Shown piece by piece: positions 6,996-13,061 of a stretch of 20,500 bases of DNA (position 1 is its first letter; each line of letters opens with the position of its first letter). The notes under the pieces were generated by a model that did no database searches, had not been told where the DNA came from, and saw only the letters and a list, made by a program, of their open reading frames with translations. The DNA is taken from contig CAYUCL010000038.1 in NCBI GenBank assembly GCA_964443325.1, forward strand, positions 1-20,500, in the 5' to 3' direction. Origin of the DNA: DAOUVR01 sp034430535. Lineage in GTDB: Bacteria > Chloroflexota > Dehalococcoidia > E44-bin15. A program made the translations under genes and the position numbers.

Positions 6996-9461
6996 ATGAG
7001 TAAGAAAAGCGCATCAAGATATAACAGCCAGGAGATCGAACGAAAGTGGCAGGATAGGTGGTCCCAAGACCACCTCTATGAGGTCAGCGAGGACGACCCA
7101 CGTCCCAAGCGTTACGAACTCACCATGTTCCCCTACACCTCAGGTGACCTACATATCGGCCACTGGTATGCCATGGCACCCTCCGACGTCCACGCCCGCT
7201 TCATACGTATGAAGGGCTACAATGTGCTTCACCCCATGGGCTTCGACGCCTTCGGCCTTCCTGCGGAGAACGCTGCCATCAGCCACGGCATCCACCCTTA
7301 TACATGGACGATGGGGAACATTGAGATGATGAGAGCGCAGCTCAAGAGCATGGGTGCTATCTACGACTGGAGGCGCGAGGTGATAACCTGCCTCCCCGAT
7401 TACTACAAATGGACACAATGGTTCTTCCTCAAGCTCTATGAGGCCGGCCTTGCCTATCGAGCCAAGGCGCCGGTGAACTGGTGCCCCAACTGCCAGACTG
7501 TACTCGCCAATGAGCAGGTGGTGGGCGAAGGGCTTTGTGAGCGCTGTGGGACAGCGGTAACCAGAAAAGACCTGGAGCAGTGGTTCTTCCGAATCACCAA
7601 CTACGCCGAGGAACTCCTCGACTTCAGCCACATCGAATGGCCCGAGAGAATACAAATCATGCAGAGGAACTGGATCGGGAAAAGTGAGGGGGTAGAGATC
7701 TCATTCGGGCTTGATGATGGCGGAGAGTTCAGTGTTTTCACCACCCGCCCAGACACCATTTATGGCGTCACGTTTGTGGTCTTTGCCCCGGAGCACCCGT
7801 TGGTTGAAAAACTCACCACAGCGGAACACAAGGAAGAGGTGACACGCTACATCGAGAAGGCGCGGAGGCAATCGGAGATCGAGCGATCATCCACCGAGCG
7901 GGAGAAAAGTGGTGTATTTACTGGTTCCTATGCTACGAATAAGCTAAATGGCGAGCGAGTGCCTATCTGGGTTGCCGACTATGTTCTTATGAGCTATGGC
8001 ACCGGGGCAGTTATGGCAGTGCCGGCTCACGATCAGCGTGATTTCGAATTCGCCAAACGTTTTAGCCTTCCCATAAGAGTAGTCATCGCACCTCCTGATT
8101 GGAACGGAGATGATTTCACCGAGGCTTGGGTTGAGCCAGGTACAATGGTCAATTCGGCTCAGTTCAATGGCATGCCCAGCGAAAAAGGTATGGAAGCCAT
8201 CGCCGACTATATGGAGGAAAAGGTCTACGGAGAGTGGAAAACGACCTACCGCCTTCGCGACTGGCTCATCTCCAGACAGCGATATTGGGGTGCCCCAATC
8301 CCTATGGTCTACTGTGATAAGTGTGGAATTGTCCCGGTGCCCGAGAAGGACTTGCCGGTGCTCCTGCCGGAGGATGCCGAATTTAGACCTAAAGGGGAAT
8401 CCCCCCTTAAATACTGCGAGTCCTTCGTTAATACGTCATGCCCAAACTGCGGTGCCCCAGCGAGGCGTGAGACCGATACCATGGACACCTTCATGTGCTC
8501 ATCATGGTACTTCTTGCGCTACAGCAGCCTCGACAGCACGGATGCACCCTTCGATGAGAATAAGCTAAAATACTGGCTCCCCGTAGACCAATACACCGGC
8601 GGGGCAGAGCATGCCACCATGCACCTGCTCTACTCACGCTTCTTTATTAAAGCGCTTCGTGATATGGGGATTGTAGATTTCGACGAGCCCTTCACCCGTC
8701 TTTTCAACCAGGGAGTTATTGTCATTGAGAGGCAAAAGATGAGCAAGTCCAAGGGCAGAGTAATCAACCCCGATGAATATGTCGCCGAGCTGGGCGCTGA
8801 TGCAGTGCGTGCCTATCTGATGTTTATCGGGCCCTGGGAGCAGGGCGGGGAATGGGACGATAGAGGTATCAAGGGGATAGCTCGCTGGCTGAATAGGGTC
8901 TGGGATTTGGTGTTGGGGAGTTATTCCCAAGAGAAGCCCAACGCAACTGATACGAAAAAACTTCGCCGCATCACTCACAAGACCATCAAGAAGGCTACCG
9001 AAGACCTGGAGAGGTTCCATTTCAACACTATGATCGCTGCTTTCATGGAGTTTACCAACTATCTGGGAAAGGTGCGAGAGGGAAAAAGAGTGGAAAAGGC
9101 AGCTTGGCAGGAAGCAATCGATAGCCTGCTTCTGCTCCTTGCTCCCACCGCTCCCCATTTTGCCGAGGAGCTTTGGACAAGGACCGGCCACTCCTATAGC
9201 ATCCACAACCAGCCTTTCCCCGAATGGGATGCCGAGCTTGCCGCCGAGGAGGAGTTTACCCTGGTCATCCAGGTCAACGGTAAGCTCCGCGACCGGGTTA
9301 CTGCGCCTGTTACCGTTACCGAGGAGGAGGCTCGTGAGTTGGCGCTAAGCCGCGAGCGGATAAAAGCCTACCTGAATGATAGGAGGATTGTCAGGGTCAT
9401 CTATATAACGCGCAGATTGGTAAACGTGGTGGTGACTGATCTCGTTCAGAAAGATGAGTAA
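6996..9461 (+). CDS. leuS: Leucyl-tRNA synthetase
   Basis: An 821-residue class Ia aminoacyl-tRNA synthetase that attaches leucine to tRNA-Leu in the cytoplasm. The HIGH motif is at 53-56 (SGDLHIGHW) and KMSKS at 581-585. There is a zinc-binding insert CPNCQ...CERCG around 163-185. The CP1 editing domain shows TTRPDTIYG and GTGAVMAVPAHDQRD. The leucine-specific region has CDKCG, CPNCG and the MDTFMCSSWYFLRY stretch, followed by an anticodon-binding domain and a C-terminal domain ending in KLVNVV-type sequence (RRLVNVVVTDLV). Length is normal. The ATG at 6996 gives the expected N-terminus (a short lysine-rich lead, then YNSQEIERKWQ) but has only a poor Shine-Dalgarno. It is divergent from the Wood-Ljungdahl operon and 257 bases ahead of dnaN. 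No leader regulatory element was recognised. Confidence 0.98.
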   Translation: MSKKSASRYNSQEIERKWQDRWSQDHLYEVSEDDPRPKRYELTMFPYTSGDLHIGHWYAMAPSDVHARFIRMKGYNVLHPMGFDAFGLPAENAAISHGIHPYTWTMGNIEMMRAQLKSMGAIYDWRREVITCLPDYYKWTQWFFLKLYEAGLAYRAKAPVNWCPNCQTVLANEQVVGEGLCERCGTAVTRKDLEQWFFRITNYAEELLDFSHIEWPERIQIMQRNWIGKSEGVEISFGLDDGGEFSVFTTRPDTIYGVTFVVFAPEHPLVEKLTTAEHKEEVTRYIEKARRQSEIERSSTEREKSGVFTGSYATNKLNGERVPIWVADYVLMSYGTGAVMAVPAHDQRDFEFAKRFSLPIRVVIAPPDWNGDDFTEAWVEPGTMVNSAQFNGMPSEKGMEAIADYMEEKVYGEWKTTYRLRDWLISRQRYWGAPIPMVYCDKCGIVPVPEKDLPVLLPEDAEFRPKGESPLKYCESFVNTSCPNCGAPARRETDTMDTFMCSSWYFLRYSSLDSTDAPFDENKLKYWLPVDQYTGGAEHATMHLLYSRFFIKALRDMGIVDFDEPFTRLFNQGVIVIERQKMSKSKGRVINPDEYVAELGADAVRAYLMFIGPWEQGGEWDDRGIKGIARWLNRVWDLVLGSYSQEKPNATDTKKLRRITHKTIKKATEDLERFHFNTMIAAFMEFTNYLGKVREGKRVEKAAWQEAIDSLLLLLAPTAPHFAEELWTRTGHSYSIHNQPFPEWDAELAAEEEFTLVIQVNGKLRDRVTAPVTVTEEEARELALSRERIKAYLNDRRIVRVIYITRRLVNVVVTDLVQKDE

Positions 9462-9487
9462 GAGAATGAATTCTCCCTCCCCCTAAC

Positions 9488-9508
9488 CCTCTCCCTTCAA
9501 GGGAGAGG
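9488..9508. repeat. Near-perfect palindrome downstream of leuS
   Basis: CCTCTCCCTT and AAGGGAGAGG form 10-base arms around a single C, 26 bases after the leuS stop. It lacks a T-run, so it is not a canonical terminator, though it could stop or protect the leuS transcript. Similar CT-rich palindromes are common as intergenic repeats in many bacterial genomes (general knowledge, not checked here). Confidence 0.65.
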
Positions 9509-9519
9509 TAACAGTATAA

Positions 9520-9570
9520 GGGGGAGTCCAGAGGGGTCTCCCCTCTGGCGGGGGCCTGGCGGTGTCCCCC
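9520..9570. repeat. Nested GC-rich hairpin downstream of leuS
   Basis: An inner perfect stem CCAGAGGGG / CCCCTCTGG (9528-9536 and 9540-9548, loop TCT) is enclosed by GGGGGA (9520-9525) and TCCCCC (9565-9570). No poly-T follows. With the preceding palindrome it makes a highly structured leuS 3' region. Confidence 0.65.
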
Positions 9571-9595
9571 AGAATTACACCTCAGGGCGGGTGCG

Positions 9596-9658
9596 CGGGT
9601 CAAAATGACAAGGACAACGGAGAATGTGTGGGTGTCACTAATAATATGAACAAGTACA
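9596..9658. repeat. 63-base dispersed intergenic repeat, copy B
   Basis: Partner of the copy at 6831-6893 (about 45 of 63 identical, no gaps). Here it ends about six bases before the predicted dnaN -35 box. Confidence 0.55.
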
Positions 9659-9663
9659 TTGAC

Positions 9664-9692
9664 TTGAGCGAAACCATTAATTAGTATATACT
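9664..9692 (+). promoter_or_regulatory. Predicted dnaN promoter
   Basis: TTGAGC (9664-9669), a 17-base spacer and TATACT (9687-9692) lie 27 bases before the dnaN start. A transcript would have a short leader carrying the GGGGGTG ribosome-binding site. Confidence 0.6.
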
Positions 9693-9718
9693 ACTGCCAA
9701 TATCCGTGGGGGTGAATC

Positions 9719-10852
9719 ATGAAATTATCGTGTCTTCAAGTGGACTTAAACAAAGGATTAGCCATTGTTGGCAGGGCAGTTGCCACCAGAACCACACTGC
9801 CAATAACCAATAACATTCTCCTGACGGCAGACGAGTCTCGATTAAAGCTTGCTGCCACCAATCTGGAGATCGCTATCACTTACTGGCTAGGTGCTAAGGT
9901 GGAGGAGGAAGGCGCAATTACCATCCCTGCCCGGCTCCTCACCGACTTCGTCAACTCCTTGCCCAATGATCAAATCAATTTGACCCTTTCGCCGCGCACC
10001 CGCACCCTCGAGCTCAAGTGTGCTCGCTTTGAGGCGCGCATCAATGGGGAAGAAGCTGAGGAATTTCCCCCGATCCCCTCGATAGAAGAAGGTGTGGCTA
10101 CAACGATCGATCCAGAGGCACTTCGCCTCGCCATCGCTCAAGTGGTTTTTGCCGCCGCGACGGAGGAAACGAGACCTGTGCTCACCGGTGTCCATTGCCA
10201 GTTCTATGGTGATACATTAACCCTGGCTGCCGCCGATGGCTTCCGGCTTGCAGTGCATAAAGCACCCTTGTCCCAGCCGGTAGCGGAGATGACCGAGGTA
10301 ATAATTCCCGCTCGTACCCTCAACGAGCTTCAGCGCCTTATTAGCGACGAAGAGGAGCCGGTTCAGATAACCATAAGCCCTAATGGAAGCCAGGTGCTCT
10401 TTCGCCTCAAAGGTGTGGAGGTGGTATCTCAGCTGATTCAGGGCGCCTTCCCCAATTATACCCAGCTTATTCCTCAGAGCTATGTTACCCGCGCTGAGAT
10501 AGGCCTCCCAGATTTCCTGAAGGCCACCAGGACGGCCTCCATCTTCGCCAGAGAGGGGAGCGCCATCGTGCGCCTCCAGATAACGCCAGGCGAGGAGCTG
10601 GCACCCGGCAAAGTGGTGCTCTCGGCGCGCGCCGAGGAGGTTGGGGACAACGTGGGCGAGGTCGATGCTATTGTGGAGGGCGAGGAAGCCAAGATAGCCT
10701 TCAACAACAAGTTTCTTGCCGATGTTTTAAGCGTCCTTCGCGAGGATAGGGTGATCCTCGAGACCACAAACCCATCAAGCCCCGGCCTGATTCGCCCCGT
10801 AGGCACTGACAACTACATCCACGTTGTCATGCCGATGTTCGTGCAGTGGTAG
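9719..10852 (+). CDS. dnaN: DNA polymerase III subunit beta (sliding clamp)
   Basis: The beta clamp is a ring-shaped dimer that holds replicative polymerase on DNA. The 377-residue product has the usual three-domain length. Recognisable elements are the N-terminal TTLPITNNILLTA, domain 2 ETRPVLTGVHCQF with AAADGFRLAVH, FPNYTQLIP, and the C-terminal YIHVVMPMFVQW ending typical of the family. The ATG is preceded by GGGGGTG at four-base spacing. The last 26 bases overlap, on the opposite strand, the end of the serine recombinase gene at 10827-12326. The clamp C-terminus looks intact, so the neighbouring element seems to have inserted at or just beyond the gene end without damaging it. Confidence 0.98.
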   Translation: MKLSCLQVDLNKGLAIVGRAVATRTTLPITNNILLTADESRLKLAATNLEIAITYWLGAKVEEEGAITIPARLLTDFVNSLPNDQINLTLSPRTRTLELKCARFEARINGEEAEEFPPIPSIEEGVATTIDPEALRLAIAQVVFAAATEETRPVLTGVHCQFYGDTLTLAAADGFRLAVHKAPLSQPVAEMTEVIIPARTLNELQRLISDEEEPVQITISPNGSQVLFRLKGVEVVSQLIQGAFPNYTQLIPQSYVTRAEIGLPDFLKATRTASIFAREGSAIVRLQITPGEELAPGKVVLSARAEEVGDNVGEVDAIVEGEEAKIAFNNKFLADVLSVLREDRVILETTNPSSPGLIRPVGTDNYIHVVMPMFVQW

Positions 10853-12326
10853 GTAACTCTAGCGGTATCACGCCTTGAATTTCTATGCGGTCAGTACTAG
10901 CATAGACTTTTATATCTAAGGCATCAAGGGCCAGCCTCTTTAGCTCTGGTGTGCAATTCTGAAGGTTCTCAATCAGATGGTTGTATAGTTGCCCCAACTT
11001 GACATTAGCCTTTGCGAGCCTAGTCATATTATCCTTGAATTTCAGTAGGTCGTCTAACTTCCGTTCATCGTCACGCCGCAACCGCTTGAGATCGTTCAGG
11101 CGGTCAAGGACTTCGTCCTTTCCAAACTCCCCTAGTTCCATAGCAACAAGTAAATTAGCCCGACGTAATTCATAGTTGCTGAGATTCTTTTCCAGCTCTT
11201 TAATTTCACTATCTAATGCACCTATCTTGGCATTGTCACTTGCCTCAATAAGATGCCTCTGAATCTCCGCTAATATTATGCTGGGGTCACTTAATACCCA
11301 TTGTGTTTTTTCCCAGGCTACATCCTCAAGGTCATCTGCACGTATATACTTGGCACGGCAAATCTGTCGGTTGGTCTCGTAAGGTCTGGCATTACTACAC
11401 TGATAGTAGCGATATTTTTTGTTCAGACAGTGCCCCACAAGTGGCCTACCACAAATAGCACAAAAAGCGTGGTTTCTGAGTAGGTATTCGTGTTTTGACT
11501 GCCCAGTTCTTATCTTTGGTTTATCAAGCTGGGCATTGGCCGCATTGAATACGTCTTCACTTACTATCGCTGGCGTTACATCAGGCAAAAGGGTATCACC
11601 AAAGTACGTGTTGCCAGTATATGCAGAATTACGAATCATACGCCTAATAGTCAGTGTGTGCCACAACTTTCGGTCATCTGGATTCTTACTGATAATAGTC
11701 GCCTTAGTAGGCACGCCTCGTTGATTTAAGTCACGTGCTATAGAAAGGAGCTTTTCTCCAGCAGCTACTCTGTTAAATATCTCCCGCATTATCTCAGCCT
11801 CATACGGATTGACTTCACGCTGCTTTGTTTGTTTATTCCACTCATAGCCGTATAAGCCGACACCTGTGCCTTGCGGCAATTTTCCTTCAGCGAGCCTAGC
11901 CTTCTTACCCCGTATGGTTCGCTCCCTTATCTTTTCTGCTTCCAGCTTGGAAGCAAAACCGCGAATGTAGCTAATCAGCTTGCCCAGTTCCGAGCTATCT
12001 ATGGTCTCGGTAACGGCCTCAACGATGACATTATGCTTTTCAAGCTCCTGGGTGAGTATGACGCCGTGAGTAGGATCACGTGACAGCCGATCAAGGCAAT
12101 ACACCACCACTAGGTCAATATCCCCGGCTCTCACCAAGTCCCGTAGCTCGTTTAGCTTTGGTCTATCAAGCGTTAGCCCTGAATATGCCTCACTGAAGCG
12201 ATACCGCACCTCATAGCCTTTGTCTTGGCAGTAGTTCAGGCAAGCCTCAAGCTGTGTCTGTAGGCTAGTCCCTTCGGATTCTTGACTATCTGTAGATACT
12301 CGACAATAAATAGCTGTGATAGTCAT
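10827..12326 (-). CDS. Large serine recombinase (site-specific integrase)
   Basis: A 499-residue serine recombinase that would cut and rejoin DNA at attachment sites to insert or excise a mobile element. The N-terminal resolvase domain has the catalytic Ser11 in YCRVSTDSQ and DRLSRD at 79-84. The recombinase domain covers about residues 155-265. A zinc ribbon follows with C289, C292, C310 and C323, then a coiled coil at about 365-440, the layout of phage- and ICE-type large serine integrases. Its ATG overlaps the stop of the upstream 49-residue zinc-ribbon gene in an ATGA, implying coupled translation. The last eight or so residues are encoded by the antisense strand of the dnaN 3' end, so the terminus probably depends on where the element inserted. 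Confidence 0.95.
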   Translation of the reverse strand: MTITAIYCRVSTDSQESEGTSLQTQLEACLNYCQDKGYEVRYRFSEAYSGLTLDRPKLNELRDLVRAGDIDLVVVYCLDRLSRDPTHGVILTQELEKHNVIVEAVTETIDSSELGKLISYIRGFASKLEAEKIRERTIRGKKARLAEGKLPQGTGVGLYGYEWNKQTKQREVNPYEAEIMREIFNRVAAGEKLLSIARDLNQRGVPTKATIISKNPDDRKLWHTLTIRRMIRNSAYTGNTYFGDTLLPDVTPAIVSEDVFNAANAQLDKPKIRTGQSKHEYLLRNHAFCAICGRPLVGHCLNKKYRYYQCSNARPYETNRQICRAKYIRADDLEDVAWEKTQWVLSDPSIILAEIQRHLIEASDNAKIGALDSEIKELEKNLSNYELRRANLLVAMELGEFGKDEVLDRLNDLKRLRRDDERKLDDLLKFKDNMTRLAKANVKLGQLYNHLIENLQNCTPELKRLALDALDIKVYASTDRIEIQGVIPLELPTTARTSA

Positions 12327-12472
12327 GGCTTCACCTTCCTTTGTGGCCCGCTTTGTTTTACCTTTGGCCTATTCCAATAGGGTGACCGGCACTTAGGGCA
12401 AGTCTTTGGCAATCCCTCTTTTCTGCTAGGCCACTCGTATCCGCACCGCAGGCAACGATAAATGTTAATCAT
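12323..12472 (-). CDS. 49-residue zinc-ribbon protein translationally coupled to the recombinase
   Basis: Hand translation gives a protein beginning MINIYRCLRCGYEW with a second pair CPKCRSPYWNRP. The two CxxC pairs (C7/C10 and C25/C28) are 14 residues apart, a small rubredoxin-like zinc ribbon, followed by a basic tail. The TGA stop overlaps the recombinase ATG. The start has no convincing Shine-Dalgarno. The predicted transcription start falls on the A of the ATG, so it may be read as a leaderless mRNA. Short proteins with this CxxCGYxW...CPxCxSxYW pattern are familiar to me from bacteria and archaea but have no assigned function that I can name. A role as recombination directionality or DNA-binding cofactor is possible from position only. 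Confidence 0.8.
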   Translation of the reverse strand: MINIYRCLRCGYEWPSRKEGLPKTCPKCRSPYWNRPKVKQSGPQRKVKP

Positions 12473-12477
12473 TGCTT

Positions 12478-12508
12478 CATTATATACATTTCATGTACAT
12501 AATGTCAA
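12478..12508 (-). promoter_or_regulatory. Consensus promoter with operator-like inverted repeat, driving the zinc-ribbon/recombinase pair
   Basis: On the minus strand TTGACA (12508-12503), an 18-base spacer and TATAAT (12484-12479) match sigma-70 consensus exactly. The spacer and both box edges form an inverted repeat: plus-strand CATTATATACAT (12478-12489) and ATGTACATAATG (12493-12504) are complementary except for one pair, around TTC. A repressor bound here would block polymerase. The start site is predicted at about 12472, the first base of the ATG. Confidence 0.8.
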
Positions 12509-12530
12509 TCCCTTTTGCCTTTTTTTAGCT

Positions 12531-13061
12531 CTATTTATATGGTTCGTTCATCGGTAATGCAAGTTGTTTCCTCTCACCGGATAGCAAGCGCTGAATTGTC
12601 TTATAGGAAACTCCAATATGTTGCTCTGCCTTTAGCTTGGCGGCAATAGCCTTACTGCCCATGCCCTCACCGGCCCATTGATTTATTAACTCTACTGGTA
12701 ACGTTTTATGCTTCGGCCCTCTTTTTGCACGTGTTTTTGTGGCACCCGCCGGGTCAATTATGTCCACTCCAAATTTTTTGCTCTCCAAAGTGGACATAAT
12801 TCCGCCACCATGCTGTGGTACATGGGATACTTTTTTGGCCGCTAATACTATAGGCTTCTTAGGTATCCAATTCACCTTTTTGACATGGCCGGTAAGCGTT
12901 TCCGCCTCTTTGAGTAGAAACTCATAGCACTGCTGGCAATACCGCAGATCGGGGGACTGTTCCTGGGTCAGCTTGCCCACCAAGCAACCTTCACAGAAGA
13001 AGCCGCCGGCCTCAATAATAGCCCTATCCCGTTTGCTGTTAAAATATCCGTTATTCGACAT
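12531..13061 (-). CDS. Zinc-finger plus helix-turn-helix protein of the mobile element
   Basis: A product of 176 residues from the ATG at 13061 (a GTG at 13070 would add three). The N-terminus has two CxxC pairs (C23/C26 and C42/C45), likely one zinc site. The C-terminal part after a basic stretch (TKTRAKRGPKHKTLP) reads as a resolvase- or transposase-like HTH: VELINQWAGEGMGSKAIAAKL then SYKTIQRLL. It is probably a DNA-binding regulator or a partner of the helicase. Its start overlaps the end of the primase-helicase gene by 11 bases, so the two are coupled. It lies just upstream of the recombinase promoter and is a plausible repressor for the operator there, which is inference. A perfect 13-base inverted repeat lies inside the gene (12756-12801). 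Family not recognised. Confidence 0.75.
   Translation of the reverse strand: MSNNGYFNSKRDRAIIEAGGFFCEGCLVGKLTQEQSPDLRYCQQCYEFLLKEAETLTGHVKKVNWIPKKPIVLAAKKVSHVPQHGGGIMSTLESKKFGVDIIDPAGATKTRAKRGPKHKTLPVELINQWAGEGMGSKAIAAKLKAEQHIGVSYKTIQRLLSGERKQLALPMNEPYK
12756..12801. repeat. Perfect 13-base inverted repeat inside the HTH gene
   Basis: AATTATGTCCACT (12756-12768) and AGTGGACATAATT (12789-12801) are exact reverse complements with a 20-base centre. In the protein the arms encode the IMSTLE and GVDII segments. It could be a protein-binding or recombination site, or an mRNA hairpin. Confidence 0.8.
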
